From Alkalibacterium sp049389645 (lineage in GTDB: Bacteria > Bacillota > Bacilli > Lactobacillales > Carnobacteriaceae_A), in NCBI RefSeq assembly GCF_049389645.1, contig NZ_CP186540.1, forward strand, positions 558,001 through 622,000: a stretch of 64,000 nucleotides of DNA, given 5' to 3'. Position numbers and translations under genes: made by a program. The notes under the pieces were generated by a model that worked only from the letters and a program-made list of their open reading frames with translations, did no database searches and was not told the origin of the DNA. The number at the start of each line of letters is the position of its first letter. Positions within the stretch are counted from its first letter, which is position 1. Of this stretch, positions 34,625-43,798 are shown piece after piece.

Positions 34625-36013
34625 TTATAAAACAGTTGAGGTTTGTGTTGAAACATTCTTTTCTTTGAATGCCAGTTTTGTTGTAATAAATCCAGTAAAT
34701 AATGCTACTAAAATCACTAAAATATAAAGTAGTAATCCATCACCGATATAAAGTAACATTCCAGGCAACATTGTTGCTCCAGTACCAGTAGCGGCAATTC
34801 CTAAAATAGATGCAAGTCCTCCACCAACTGCTCCACCTAGACAACCAAACAAAAATGGGCTTCCCTTAGGTAAGTTTACTGCAAACATCAATGGTTCAGT
34901 AATGCCGAAAAATGCCGGAATTACAGATGAAAACATTGTAGCTCTTTTCTTCTTGTCTTTCTGAGCTAATACAACAGCTAATGCTGCGCCTGCTTGTCCA
35001 GCAATGGCAGCAGTCCCAATAGGATTAATAATGTTGACTCCGGTTTGAGTAAGCATGCTGACTTCAATTGGTACGATTGTGTGATGCATGCCAGTGACAG
35101 CAAGAAATTGAATCAACCCACCATAAACAAAGCCACCAATACCAAAAGGTAGTTCAAAGAAAAACATAATAAGGTTTGTCAGAATACTCTCCGCAAACAT
35201 AATAAGCGGTCCGAATATAACTAATCCCAGAATAAGAGAAGTAAACAATGTTAAAAAGGGTGTAAGAATTAAGTCCAAAACCTCTGGAACCCATTGTCTA
35301 AATTTCTTCTCAAGTGTTGCTGCTAGCCACCCGATAAATATAGCTGGTAAAATCGAACTTTGCATACCTGTGACCGCTACATCAAATCCAAATATAGATA
35401 AAACAAGTGGTTGTGCTTCCCCAAAGGCTACTGCCCATTTATCTGGAAGTTGCGGCGCAACTAACATCAATCCTAAGACCATACCAATAACTGGAGTTCC
35501 ACCAAATTTTTTCATCGCTGACCATGTAACTAACACGGGAATAAAGACAAATGCCGTATCTGTTAACACCTGTGACAATACGATCAGTTCATTTGAAAAC
35601 TCCATTCCGAAACCGTTTACAAGTAAGCCTCTTACACCCATCAACAATCCAGTAGCAATCAATACTGGAATAATTGGAATGAATATATCTGCCAAAGCTT
35701 TCACGAACTGTTGAGGTTTAGACAACTTTTGATTTGCAGCTTCTTTAAAATTCCCTTCTTCAATTCCATCTTTCAAAAGTTCTGCATGGACTTTGTTCAC
35801 AAAACCGGTTCCTAAAATAACTTGATGCTGACCACTTTGGTAGAAGTATCCGTTAACTCCCTCAATATCTTCAATCTTTTCTTTGTTTACTTTTTGATCC
35901 GATTTTACAACCACTCTTAATCTAGTTGCACAATGCGTCATAGTCTGAATATTCTCTTTTCCACCCAATGCCTCTAAAACTAACTGAGCTGTAATTCTTG
36001 CATCCTTTGTCAT
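34625..36013 (-). CDS. scrA: Sucrose-specific PTS transporter EIIBC
   Basis: This 462-residue membrane transporter imports and phosphorylates sucrose. The N-terminal EIIB domain carries the phosphorylated Cys in MTHCATRLRVVVKS. The EIIC domain with about ten membrane spans follows after residue 100 (GVRGLLVN, GMHHTIVPIEV, GITEPLMFAVNLP). There is no EIIA domain, so phosphate must come from an EIIA encoded elsewhere. AAGGAGG stands 6-7 nt before the ATG. Two ScrR-type operators lie immediately upstream. Confidence 0.9.
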   Translation of the reverse strand: MTKDARITAQLVLEALGGKENIQTMTHCATRLRVVVKSDQKVNKEKIEDIEGVNGYFYQSGQHQVILGTGFVNKVHAELLKDGIEEGNFKEAANQKLSKPQQFVKALADIFIPIIPVLIATGLLMGVRGLLVNGFGMEFSNELIVLSQVLTDTAFVFIPVLVTWSAMKKFGGTPVIGMVLGLMLVAPQLPDKWAVAFGEAQPLVLSIFGFDVAVTGMQSSILPAIFIGWLAATLEKKFRQWVPEVLDLILTPFLTLFTSLILGLVIFGPLIMFAESILTNLIMFFFELPFGIGGFVYGGLIQFLAVTGMHHTIVPIEVSMLTQTGVNIINPIGTAAIAGQAGAALAVVLAQKDKKKRATMFSSVIPAFFGITEPLMFAVNLPKGSPFLFGCLGGAVGGGLASILGIAATGTGATMLPGMLLYIGDGLLLYILVILVALFTGFITTKLAFKEKNVSTQTSTVL

Positions 36014-36057
36014 TAGTATTCCTCCTTATAATTGTGAATCCCAATCATTAAAAAACA

Positions 36058-36071
36058 TGGAAACGTTTCCA
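36058..36071. promoter_or_regulatory. LacI-family operator O1 of scrAB
   Basis: TGGAAACGTTTCCA is a perfect 14-bp palindrome with central CG, the typical site of LacI-family sucrose regulators. It lies 45 nt before the scrA start codon, near the expected promoter. Confidence 0.8.
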
Positions 36072-36117
36072 CTTTGTTTGAAATAGAAAGCGCCGATAAG
36101 AGCGCCTTCATCAGAAT

Positions 36118-36130
36118 TGAAACGTTTCCA
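36118..36130. promoter_or_regulatory. LacI-family operator O2 of scrAB
   Basis: TGAAACGTTTCCA is a second copy of the same half-site pair, 60 bp (nearly six helical turns) from O1 centre to centre. The spacing suits simultaneous binding and looping by ScrR. It also lies just past the end of scrR. Confidence 0.75.
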
Positions 36131-36167
36131 CTTTTTAAAGATAAACATTTATTTCTATATGCACATC

Positions 36168-37166
36168 TTACGTTAATTCTGTTTTTATGTCAAGTGATTT
36201 TGTCGAATTCCCTGCTTTAAATTTTACTGGTAAAATGATCCGTCGTTCTACTTCTTTTCCATTGATTAATTTAATCAAGCTTTGTGCAGCTGTCTTGGCT
36301 AGCTTTTGAATTGGTTGTTCAATAGTTGAGTGAGAGACACTGGCGTCTTTACTCATTTTAGCCCCATCAAATCCTATGATTTGGATATCTTCAGGAACTT
36401 TTTTGTTCATATTTTTACATACAGATATCGCTTCTATTGCCCACTTATCGTTCATACAAAATAAACCATCGACTGTTGGATTTTCTTCCAGAAAAGAAAC
36501 GATCACTTTCGAAAGATCTTTCACTGGTTCGATGACTTCATGAACACTTGACAAGACTTTAGCGTTATTAACATAATCTTCGAATCCCTTTCTTCGAAGC
36601 ATCGACTCATTCTTTATGCTGGAAACACTGCCAATATACCCAATATGTTTACAACCTCTTTTGCTTAATTCAGAAGCTGCTAAAAATCCGCCACTATAAT
36701 GGTCGCTTGTAATATTCACTACGTCCTCTGTAAAATGTCGATCAATGCTAACCATGGGTAAATTACTTGTTACATATTGGTCTATTTCTTTACTATAGGT
36801 GATAGCAATAATTCCATCAATTTTATTTTTTTGCAGCATAGTAATATATTGTATTTCTCTTTCCACTTCGTTTTGAGAATTACAAAGGATGGTCTTATAA
36901 TTATTGTTTAATAACTCTCTTTCTACATAGTAAGAAAACTCCGAATAAAATGGATGCCATACCGTCGGGACAATTAACGCAATCGATAGAGATTGCTGCA
37001 TTTTAAAATTACGAGCTGCTTCATTAGGCTGATAGTTTAATTCTTTAATGACTCTTTCTACCTTTCTTCTTGTGCTGTCTTTAACAGGACCAGCATTGTT
37101 TATTACTCTGGAAACTGTACCTAATCCTACTCCTGCTTTTACAGCAACATCTTTCATTGTGGTCAT
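36168..37166 (-). CDS. scrR: Sucrose operon LacI-family repressor
   Basis: This 332-residue LacI-family regulator has an N-terminal helix-turn-helix and hinge (TMKDVAVKAGVGLGTVSRVI, then NYQPNEAARN) and a periplasmic-binding-like effector domain. Its adjacency to scrA and the two TGRAACGTTTCCA palindromes identify it as the sucrose/fructose-responsive repressor ScrR. It is probably the first gene of the same transcription unit, with the operators between it and scrA controlling scrAB. Confidence 0.9.
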   Translation of the reverse strand: MTTMKDVAVKAGVGLGTVSRVINNAGPVKDSTRRKVERVIKELNYQPNEAARNFKMQQSLSIALIVPTVWHPFYSEFSYYVERELLNNNYKTILCNSQNEVEREIQYITMLQKNKIDGIIAITYSKEIDQYVTSNLPMVSIDRHFTEDVVNITSDHYSGGFLAASELSKRGCKHIGYIGSVSSIKNESMLRRKGFEDYVNNAKVLSSVHEVIEPVKDLSKVIVSFLEENPTVDGLFCMNDKWAIEAISVCKNMNKKVPEDIQIIGFDGAKMSKDASVSHSTIEQPIQKLAKTAAQSLIKLINGKEVERRIILPVKFKAGNSTKSLDIKTELT

Positions 37167-37480
37167 GATTTTTTCCTTTCATCTATGCTTGGATAAATAC
37201 TTTTCTCTATCTTATAAATTTGAAATCTCTATACATATTATAATCTTAGAAACAGACAATAACAATGTATAATTGGAATGATTTATCTCACTACTCTTAG
37301 TATATGATATTCTTTTATCACATTTTTTAACCATTTCATTAATGGTTTGTCTAGTGACTTTGCATTAATCGGCTGATTCTGGTTGGGAAACCTATTTTGC
37401 TTTTAAAAGTTCTTTAATTTGATTTTCAATGGCTTAAAAACAATCATAATCCGATTAAAATCAGTGAAATGATTTCTGAT
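37167..37480. other. Intergenic gap, possible remnant
   Basis: No gene is supported. On the minus strand near 37395-37440 a short frame AIENQIKELLKAK-stop looks like the end of a lost gene. It is too short to assign. Confidence 0.3.
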
Positions 37481-38059
37481 CTACAATTCCATGTCTGTAT
37501 CCAATTCCTGAACAAATCGATTATCCATCAGCTTATACATCAAAGGCATAAGCTGTTGCATTGGAATATTCTTATCCTGATCAAACCAATGTTTTACTGT
37601 TGATAGGGTAGCTCCAACTAAAAATTCTAAAGCATAATCCATCTCTACTGGTGAAATATTTACGCGATTTTCTATATCTTCCATCATCATAGATTTAAAA
37701 ACGTTTTTCAACTTATGTGCAAAACGTGGATCTCCGTTTTCACTTAATAAAACTGAATAATAAGCACTATTCTTTTCGTATATTGTAATTATATTTTCGA
37801 AATAATCAGGGCTATGCTCCCTAGATGTATCTATTACTGGTAAATCTTCTTTTACTGGCATTAATTCTTCTTCAATTTGCTCAAGTACGTCGTAGACATC
37901 TGTGAAATATGCGTAAAAAGTAGATCGATTGTATCCAGCTTTTAATGTAATATCCTTAACTGTTATTTTCTCAATCTTTTTTTCCTTATATAGCTCCCAA
38001 AATGAATCTTTTATGGTTTGTTTTGTCATCATGGTTATATCAGGTTGTTTTTTATTCAT
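37481..38059 (-). CDS. TetR-family transcriptional regulator
   Basis: This 192-residue TetR-type repressor has an N-terminal helix-turn-helix (ITVKDITLKAGYNRSTFYAY, the usual TFYAYF ending) and a C-terminal ligand-binding domain. It is divergent from the glycosyltransferase gene at 38200 across about 140 nt, the standard arrangement for a local regulator and its target. Confidence 0.9.
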   Translation of the reverse strand: MNKKQPDITMMTKQTIKDSFWELYKEKKIEKITVKDITLKAGYNRSTFYAYFTDVYDVLEQIEEELMPVKEDLPVIDTSREHSPDYFENIITIYEKNSAYYSVLLSENGDPRFAHKLKNVFKSMMMEDIENRVNISPVEMDYALEFLVGATLSTVKHWFDQDKNIPMQQLMPLMYKLMDNRFVQELDTDMEL

Positions 38060-38144
38060 TAGGTTCTCCTTAGTATATTAATCCGACACATTGACTAAGA
38101 TTGTTGATTGTATTGGTGTTCTTTACCGTATATTATTAAACCAT

Positions 38145-38156
38145 ACAACAAGTTGT
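38145..38156. promoter_or_regulatory. Candidate TetR operator in divergent intergenic region
   Basis: ACAACAAGTTGT is a 5-bp inverted repeat with 2 nt spacing, flanked by wider partial symmetry (CGACA at 38078 region and TGTCG beyond). It lies between the TetR gene and its divergent target. The assignment is by position and symmetry only. Confidence 0.3.
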
Positions 38157-38199
38157 CGAACTAAACAAACTTTAATATCCCTTCTTGAAAGGAGAACCT

Positions 38200-39447
38200 A
38201 TGATTACAATATTATGCGCCGGTTCACGCGGTGATTTTCAACCTTATATAGCCCTTGCACAACAGCTAAAGAAATATAAAAAAGAAGTACGTATTTCAGG
38301 TCCAAAAGAGTTCAAAACATTTGTGACCAGTTACGATATTGATTATTATTCAATTGAAGTAGATATGAATGCTTTAAAAATTGATCCAAAAATGTTGGAA
38401 GAAGCTGGTTCTGCAGACAATCCCCTCAAAATGCTGCTAGCTTTTAATAAAATGAAAGCTTACGGTGATTTTACTACTAAAGAATATTATCAAGCCTGTC
38501 AAAATAGCGAACTTATTATTTATCATCCAGGTTTGACTATCGGCTATTTTGCCGCTAAAGAACTTGGCATACCAGCTGTACTTGCATCACCATTTCCTAT
38601 GCATAAAACTAAACAATATTTGTCTGTAGTTATGTATGGCAAATCAAAACCAACTATGATCAATAACAAAATAAGCTATTTAATGATACAAGGTATGTTG
38701 TGGATGGCGGGAAAAGATTCCGCTAAATCGTTTTGGAAAAAGGAATTCGGTCGATTACCAATTGATTATGGTGCTCCCTATGAATACCATAATCAAGCTA
38801 ATCAGCCAGCTCTCATTTCCTGTAGTAATTATATATTTAAAAGACCTGCAGACTGGAATTCACATATCCATCAAAATGGCTATTGGTTTGTAGAGGAGAA
38901 AGATGACTTTAGACCCAATCAGTCCTTAGTAGATTTCATTGAAGCAGGAGAAAAACCGATCTATATAGGTTTTGGAAGTATGTCTATGATGAAAAAACAT
39001 TCTGAACTAGGCAGCATAGTCGTAAACGCAATAAAAAAAAGTGGTAAACGAGCTATTATTTGTGGTTTTGGTAGACCTGATAATCTAACCAATGACATAT
39101 ATGCACTTGATAGCATCGCTCACGCCTGGCTTTTTAATCATGTTTCAGCTGTTTGTCATCATGGTGGTGCAGGTACCTCAGCTGCAGGATTTAATGCTGG
39201 TATTCCAAGTGTTATTATTCCATTCTCTAACGACCAATTTGCCTGGGCTCATCGTTCTTATGACCTCGGAATTGGTGTCAAACCTATAAATGTAAAAAAA
39301 TTAACTGTCGATAACTTGGCTGATGCTCTCATAGCAGCTTCTCAACCGGATATCATAGCAAAGGCAAAAGAAATAGGTGTTAAAATCCAAACTGAAAATG
39401 GCGCTAAAGATTGTGCTAAAGTTATTATTGACCTATTAGAGAATTAA
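38200..39447 (+). CDS. UGT-like (GT1/GT28) glycosyltransferase
   Basis: This 415-residue GT-B enzyme resembles sterol and macrolide glucosyltransferases. The N-terminal part starts MITILCAGSRGDFQPYIAL (G-S-x-GD for the acceptor side). The C-terminal donor site carries HHGGAGTSAAGFNAGIPSVI then PFSNDQFAWAHR, the nucleotide-sugar motif. The acceptor is unknown; lipids or xenobiotics are common in this family. The start is the ATG at 38200 with AAAGGAGAA before it, five codons after an in-frame TTG. Expression is probably controlled by the divergent TetR gene. Confidence 0.85.
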   Translation: MITILCAGSRGDFQPYIALAQQLKKYKKEVRISGPKEFKTFVTSYDIDYYSIEVDMNALKIDPKMLEEAGSADNPLKMLLAFNKMKAYGDFTTKEYYQACQNSELIIYHPGLTIGYFAAKELGIPAVLASPFPMHKTKQYLSVVMYGKSKPTMINNKISYLMIQGMLWMAGKDSAKSFWKKEFGRLPIDYGAPYEYHNQANQPALISCSNYIFKRPADWNSHIHQNGYWFVEEKDDFRPNQSLVDFIEAGEKPIYIGFGSMSMMKKHSELGSIVVNAIKKSGKRAIICGFGRPDNLTNDIYALDSIAHAWLFNHVSAVCHHGGAGTSAAGFNAGIPSVIIPFSNDQFAWAHRSYDLGIGVKPINVKKLTVDNLADALIAASQPDIIAKAKEIGVKIQTENGAKDCAKVIIDLLEN

Positions 39448-39780
39448 AAATCGTTTGACTATCACACCTGTTGTGGTCAAATTTGAAAAATTTCCATGAA
39501 TAAGAATACACGCTTTTCAAAATGAAATTCAATTTCTAAAACGCACATCTATAAAGATGCTCTTCCTGAATAAATAGCAGTGAAGTCTATACTCTGGGCT
39601 ACCATAAAGTAAATGATAATTTTTTAATAAATGCTAATATTTTTCAATTCTTAATATCAAAGACTTACTATTTTTAGTGATTTCAACATCGTGTGAATGA
39701 AAGAGTAATATCTTTCAGACCAATCTACCTGTATTTTTTTCATATTGATATACTGGGGATTTTTATAAAACCAATAAAAA
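39448..39780. other. Gap with weak terminator
   Basis: After the glycosyltransferase stop, TTTGAC...GTCAAA (about 39453-39484) forms a weak hairpin followed by TTTG. The rest up to the rlmD hairpin is AT-rich with no gene. Confidence 0.45.
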
Positions 39781-39870
39781 TATAAGCCCCAGAAATAGCG
39801 TCATACGCTATTTCTGGGGCTTATAAAATTATTTTTTAGTTAACAGAGTAACACTTTCCACGTGGCTTGT
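39781..39870 (-). repeat. rlmD-3'-end module, copy 5 (at the intact gene)
   Basis: A 19-bp hairpin (arms 39781-39799 and 39807-39825, loop GTCATAC) terminates the rlmD transcript. After a short spacer, AGTTAACAGAGTAACACTTTC encodes the last RlmD codons (SVTLLTKK-stop). The same hairpin, spacer and tail are repeated at 356, 16597, 21789 and 29336. This copy is the only one attached to a working gene. Confidence 0.8.
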
Positions 39871-41214
39871 TTGTGGGAACATGTCCACTGGTTGTACTTT
39901 CTCGACAGTGTAGCCACCTTCAACCAATAAGGCCAGATCGCGTGCCAGGGTCGATGGGTTACAGCTGACGTAAATCATTTTCTCCGGCTGCATTTCCAGT
40001 ACGGCATCGATGAACTGTCCTTCGAGTCCTTTTCTTGGAGGATCGACAACGAGTAAGTCCGCTTTGCGGCCTTGCTTGCTCCATTCCAGCATGACTTCCT
40101 CGGCTGCTCCGACTTGATACGTCACATTTTCAATACCATTGAGTTCAGCATTGCGTTTGGCATCTTCGACAGCCGGTTCGATGAGTTCGATACCATAAAC
40201 CTTTTTAGCTTTTTCAGCTAATGCCAAAGTAATCGTTCCGATACCACTATAGGCATCGATCACGGTTTCTTCTCCAGTCAGTTCAGCGAATTCCAATACT
40301 TTGCTGTACAGGATTTCTGCTTGTACAGTATTGACCTGGAAGAAAGAACGATGGGAAATTTCAAATGTATGACCCAGCAATTTATCACGGTATTTGTCTT
40401 CACCATGAAGCACAATGACTTCCTGACCGAGGATAACATTCGTCCGTTTATGGTTCACGTTTTGGATAATGCTGACCACTTCAGGGAGTGCCTCAAGGAT
40501 ATCCGGAACAATTTTGCTGAGTGGGAACAGTTTAGCAGTACGGGTGACCAGGACAATCATCAGTTCTCCGGTATGGTAACCACGGCGAACAATGATGTGG
40601 CGCAGGTTCCCGATATTTTCTTTTTCATTGTATGGTTTAACATTATACTTACGCATGATGTCACGGACCACTACCACGGCTTTATCGATCTCTGGATCCT
40701 GGATCTTGAAATTTTCCATAGGTATCAGGTCATGGCTGTTCTTTCTGAAAAAGCCGGTTTCCAATTTCCCGTTGTATTTTCGTACAGGTATTTGGGCTTT
40801 GTTACGGTAACCGAAAGGATTTTCCATGCCAATGACGTCCTCGACTTTAACGTCTGGTAATTTCCCGATTTTTTGCAGAACAGTTTCAATCTGATTCTTT
40901 TTGAACTTCAGTTGTGCTTTATATGATAAATGTTGCAGAGGCATCGTGCCTGTTTGAGTGTAGGCTTTATTGGTGATTTCCACGCGGTCTGGACTTTGAC
41001 CAATAATTTTTGTCAGTTTCCCAATACCGAAAGACTTTCCAATTTTAATTACTTTGAACTCTACAGTTTCACCGACAAGTGCTCCTTCAATGAATAGTGG
41101 ATAGTGCTCTATCTTGGCTACACCGAGTCCTTCATGTGTCAGATCGATGATTTCGCCTTGATACGTCTCATTTTTTTCTACTGGTGCTTCGAAATTTCCC
41201 TTGCTATTACTCAT
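39829..41214 (-). CDS. rlmD: 23S rRNA (uracil-C5)-methyltransferase RlmD/RlmCD
   Basis: This 461-residue RumA-type enzyme methylates uracil in 23S rRNA (U1939 and, in Gram-positives, often also U747). A TRAM RNA-binding domain (YQGEIIDLTHEGLGVAKI) occupies about 15-70. The methyltransferase domain has VIDAYSGIGTITLALAEKA (motif I) and VVDPPRKGLE. The catalytic Cys is in YVSCNPSTLARDL. The Fe-S cysteines of E. coli RumA are missing, as usual in Gram-positives. It is the last gene of the pcrA-to-rlmD gene train. Confidence 0.93.
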   Translation of the reverse strand: MSNSKGNFEAPVEKNETYQGEIIDLTHEGLGVAKIEHYPLFIEGALVGETVEFKVIKIGKSFGIGKLTKIIGQSPDRVEITNKAYTQTGTMPLQHLSYKAQLKFKKNQIETVLQKIGKLPDVKVEDVIGMENPFGYRNKAQIPVRKYNGKLETGFFRKNSHDLIPMENFKIQDPEIDKAVVVVRDIMRKYNVKPYNEKENIGNLRHIIVRRGYHTGELMIVLVTRTAKLFPLSKIVPDILEALPEVVSIIQNVNHKRTNVILGQEVIVLHGEDKYRDKLLGHTFEISHRSFFQVNTVQAEILYSKVLEFAELTGEETVIDAYSGIGTITLALAEKAKKVYGIELIEPAVEDAKRNAELNGIENVTYQVGAAEEVMLEWSKQGRKADLLVVDPPRKGLEGQFIDAVLEMQPEKMIYVSCNPSTLARDLALLVEGGYTVEKVQPVDMFPQTSHVESVTLLTKK

Positions 41215-41289
41215 TTTATTCTCCTTTTTCGTTCTAGATTGCTTTACTGTCTCTTTTAGATTATACAGGTTGGAAGTGAAATGCTAAAA

Positions 41290-41309
41290 CGCACAGTCCA
41301 AACTGTGCG
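41290..41309 (-). terminator. Weak hairpin after dagK
   Basis: CGCACAGT pairs with ACTGTGCG around CCAA. A short TTTT follows on the minus strand. It may attenuate transcription between dagK and rlmD. Confidence 0.45.
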
Positions 41310-41315
41310 CTTCAA

Positions 41316-42332
41316 TTATTCTTCTCCGTTGTTTTCTAATTTTGAGACCTGTTTTATGAATTCTTCTTCTTTTTCTTCAGTCATCAAGTCATGTGTGTTG
41401 ATAGATAGGTGCATACGATCCAAATCAGTGACGATTTCCAAATGCTGCTGGTACATACTGAATTCAGCTGGGGCGTCACCACCGTATTCACCGTCAATAT
41501 TGATCATGAGTTGCTGCTTGTTCTGCGTTTCGGCTTTGACGTAACTCGTTTTTTTATACAAGACTTTTGGATGATGGATGTGTTTACCATCATTCATGAG
41601 CATCGTGATCAGTCTCAATATTTCAGCAATGTTCGTTGTTTTGACAATGATCAGCGTGAATTGTCCGTCGCCCAATGTCTTGTCCGGTGCGATTTTTTCA
41701 AATCCGCCAACTGAATTGGTCAATGCCACGAACACTAAGGAAGCTACCCCTTCGTAAACACCATCATCATAGGTTATTTTAACGGGGACCTTACCGACTC
41801 GCGGCAAAAGTTCTGCCCCTTTTACAAAATAAGCGAGTGACCCAAAGAGAGATTTCATATTAGCCGGGACCTCATAGGTCACTTCCGTCAAGAAGCCGGC
41901 AGCGCCTATATTCATGAAAAACTTATCTTCGGAGCTCGTTTTAACCTTTCCGATGTCCATATGAACGGTTTGACCTTTATGAATCAACTGAGCCGCTTTC
42001 ACAAAATCATAACGTGGGATCATTAAGGCGCGCGCATAATCATTGGTTGTGCCCGCCGGTATGATTGCCAGCTTGGGCCGAGGCTCATATGGCGAGATGC
42101 CATTGATTACTTCATTGATCGTCCCATCTCCCCCAGCTGCCACAATAAGATCAAAACCATCTTTCGTACATCGGTCAGCTTCTTCTTGAGCGCTTAGAGG
42201 TGTTGGTGTTGTACAAAAGGCACTGGTATCGTAACCCGCTTTTTCATATTCACTTAAAATATCTGGTATTTGTTTTTTTAAAAGTTCACGACCGGATGTC
42301 GGATTATAAATAACGCGAGCGCGTTTTCTCAC
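41316..42332 (-). CDS. dagK: Diacylglycerol/lipid kinase
   Basis: This 338-residue soluble lipid kinase of the DagK/YegS family phosphorylates diacylglycerol released during lipoteichoic acid synthesis. RARVIYNPTSGREL is the first catalytic motif. AGGDGTINEVINGI (GGDGT) binds ATP, IPAGTTNDYARAL follows, and the C-terminal ligand Asp is in MINIDGEYGGDAP. The start is GTG with AAGGGGGTGG before it. It lies 29 nt after gatB in the same unit. Confidence 0.92.
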   Translation of the reverse strand: MRKRARVIYNPTSGRELLKKQIPDILSEYEKAGYDTSAFCTTPTPLSAQEEADRCTKDGFDLIVAAGGDGTINEVINGISPYEPRPKLAIIPAGTTNDYARALMIPRYDFVKAAQLIHKGQTVHMDIGKVKTSSEDKFFMNIGAAGFLTEVTYEVPANMKSLFGSLAYFVKGAELLPRVGKVPVKITYDDGVYEGVASLVFVALTNSVGGFEKIAPDKTLGDGQFTLIIVKTTNIAEILRLITMLMNDGKHIHHPKVLYKKTSYVKAETQNKQQLMINIDGEYGGDAPAEFSMYQQHLEIVTDLDRMHLSINTHDLMTEEKEEEFIKQVSKLENNGEE

Positions 42333-42361
42333 CGTCCATCCACCCCCTTTTTCAGTTAACC

Positions 42362-43795
42362 TTAACGTTTGTCCATTTCTTCTTTGAGAAGTTTGTTCAC
42401 GACACCCGGGTTGGCTTTTCCTTTAGTTTGTTTCATGACACTTCCAACCAAGAAACCTAAGGCACGGTCTTTACCGTTCTTATAATCTTCGATGGATTGT
42501 TCGTTATTATCTAATGTCTCTGAAATGATTGGTAACAGTTTAGCCGGATCACTTAATTGGACCCACCCTTTTTCCTCGACCAATTCTTTAACATCATCAC
42601 TACCGTTAGTAATCACTTCTTTGAATACTTTTTTCGCAATCTTGGAAGAAATCGTGCCGTCATCAATCAAAGTGATCATTTCAGCCAATGCTTTGGGTGT
42701 TAGTTTGGTTTCTGAAAATTCCAGATGCTCACTGTTCAAGTAGGCAGACACTTCACCCATCAGCCAGTTGGATGCCTGTTTAGGATCGGCACCGTAGTCA
42801 ACCGTTTCCTGGAAGAAATCTGACATTTCAACCGTCGCGGTCAACACCCCTGCATCATATTCAGGCAAGTTGTAGTCGTTAATGTATCTTGACTGACGTT
42901 CTTTCGGCATTTCTGGAAGGGATGCTCTGACATCATTGATCCAATCTTCACTGATTTCCAGGTTAGGAATGTCTGGTTCAGGGAAATAACGGTAATCACT
43001 GGAACCTTCTTTGACACGCATCAAGATAGTTTCTCCAGTTGTTTCATCGAAACGGCGTGTTTCCTGCTGGAGTGCTCCACCAGCATTCAAGATTTTTTCC
43101 TGTCTGATAATCTCATGTTCCAGACCTTTTCTCACGTTGTTGAAGGAGTTCAAGTTTTTAAGTTCGGTTTTAGTTCCAAATTCTTCTTGGCCAAAAGGTC
43201 GTAATGAAATGTTGGCATCACAGCGCATAGACCCTTCCTGCATCTTCACATCTGATACTTTAGTGAATTGAATCAGCTGTTTGATGGTATCCAAGTAGGC
43301 TTGTGCTTCTTCAGGAGAGCGCATATCTGCTTCTGATACGATTTCTATCAGCGGTGTGCCTTGACGATTCAAGTCGACAAATGAAGAGCCGTTATCTCCG
43401 TGCATATTTTTCCCGGCATCCTCTTCTATATGGACACGTTCGATACGGATTTTTTTCTTTTCACCTTTGACATCGATTTCGATCCATCCGTCAAAGCCGA
43501 TGGGTCTATCAAACTGTGAAATTTGATACGCTTTTGGGTTATCTGGATAAAAATAATTTTTGCGATCAAATTTCGTATATTCAGCTATGCCACAGTTTAA
43601 TGTTAAAGCTGCTCTCATGCCAAATTCAATGGCACGTTTATTTACGACGGGCAAGACCCCTGGGTGTCCCCAATCGATGACGTTTGTATTTGTGTTAGGT
43701 TCCGCACCAAAATGAGCGGGTGACGGGGAGAACATTTTAGAATCGGTTTTTAATTCCACATGCACTTCCAGGCCTATAACTGGTTCTAAATTCAT
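42362..43795 (-). CDS. gatB: Glu-tRNA(Gln)/Asp-tRNA(Asn) amidotransferase subunit B
   Basis: This 477-residue GatB subunit binds and activates the misacylated tRNA. It starts LEPVIGLEVHVEL, with the kinase-like catalytic core (YFYPDNPKAYQISQFDRPI, metal and ATP site in LNRQGTPLIEIVSE). The C-terminal YqeY-like tail domain ends NPGVVNKLLKEEMDKR. It works with GatA and GatC encoded just upstream (3 nt and 0 nt gaps). Confidence 0.96.
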   Translation of the reverse strand: MNLEPVIGLEVHVELKTDSKMFSPSPAHFGAEPNTNTNVIDWGHPGVLPVVNKRAIEFGMRAALTLNCGIAEYTKFDRKNYFYPDNPKAYQISQFDRPIGFDGWIEIDVKGEKKKIRIERVHIEEDAGKNMHGDNGSSFVDLNRQGTPLIEIVSEADMRSPEEAQAYLDTIKQLIQFTKVSDVKMQEGSMRCDANISLRPFGQEEFGTKTELKNLNSFNNVRKGLEHEIIRQEKILNAGGALQQETRRFDETTGETILMRVKEGSSDYRYFPEPDIPNLEISEDWINDVRASLPEMPKERQSRYINDYNLPEYDAGVLTATVEMSDFFQETVDYGADPKQASNWLMGEVSAYLNSEHLEFSETKLTPKALAEMITLIDDGTISSKIAKKVFKEVITNGSDDVKELVEEKGWVQLSDPAKLLPIISETLDNNEQSIEDYKNGKDRALGFLVGSVMKQTKGKANPGVVNKLLKEEMDKR

Positions 43796-43798
43796 CGC

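Noticed and set aside
36073..36117. Possible hairpin GCGCC...GCGCC between the two scr operators
   Set aside because: The two GCGCC blocks are direct repeats, not inverted, so they do not form a stem.
39781..39825. Reading the repeated hairpins as a CRISPR array or as IS ends
   Set aside because: The copies are thousands of bases apart with no regular spacing, and they carry gene-tail sequence, not terminal inverted repeats.
40321..40860. 179-codon plus-strand frame
   Set aside because: It lies wholly opposite rlmD and mirrors its codon pattern.
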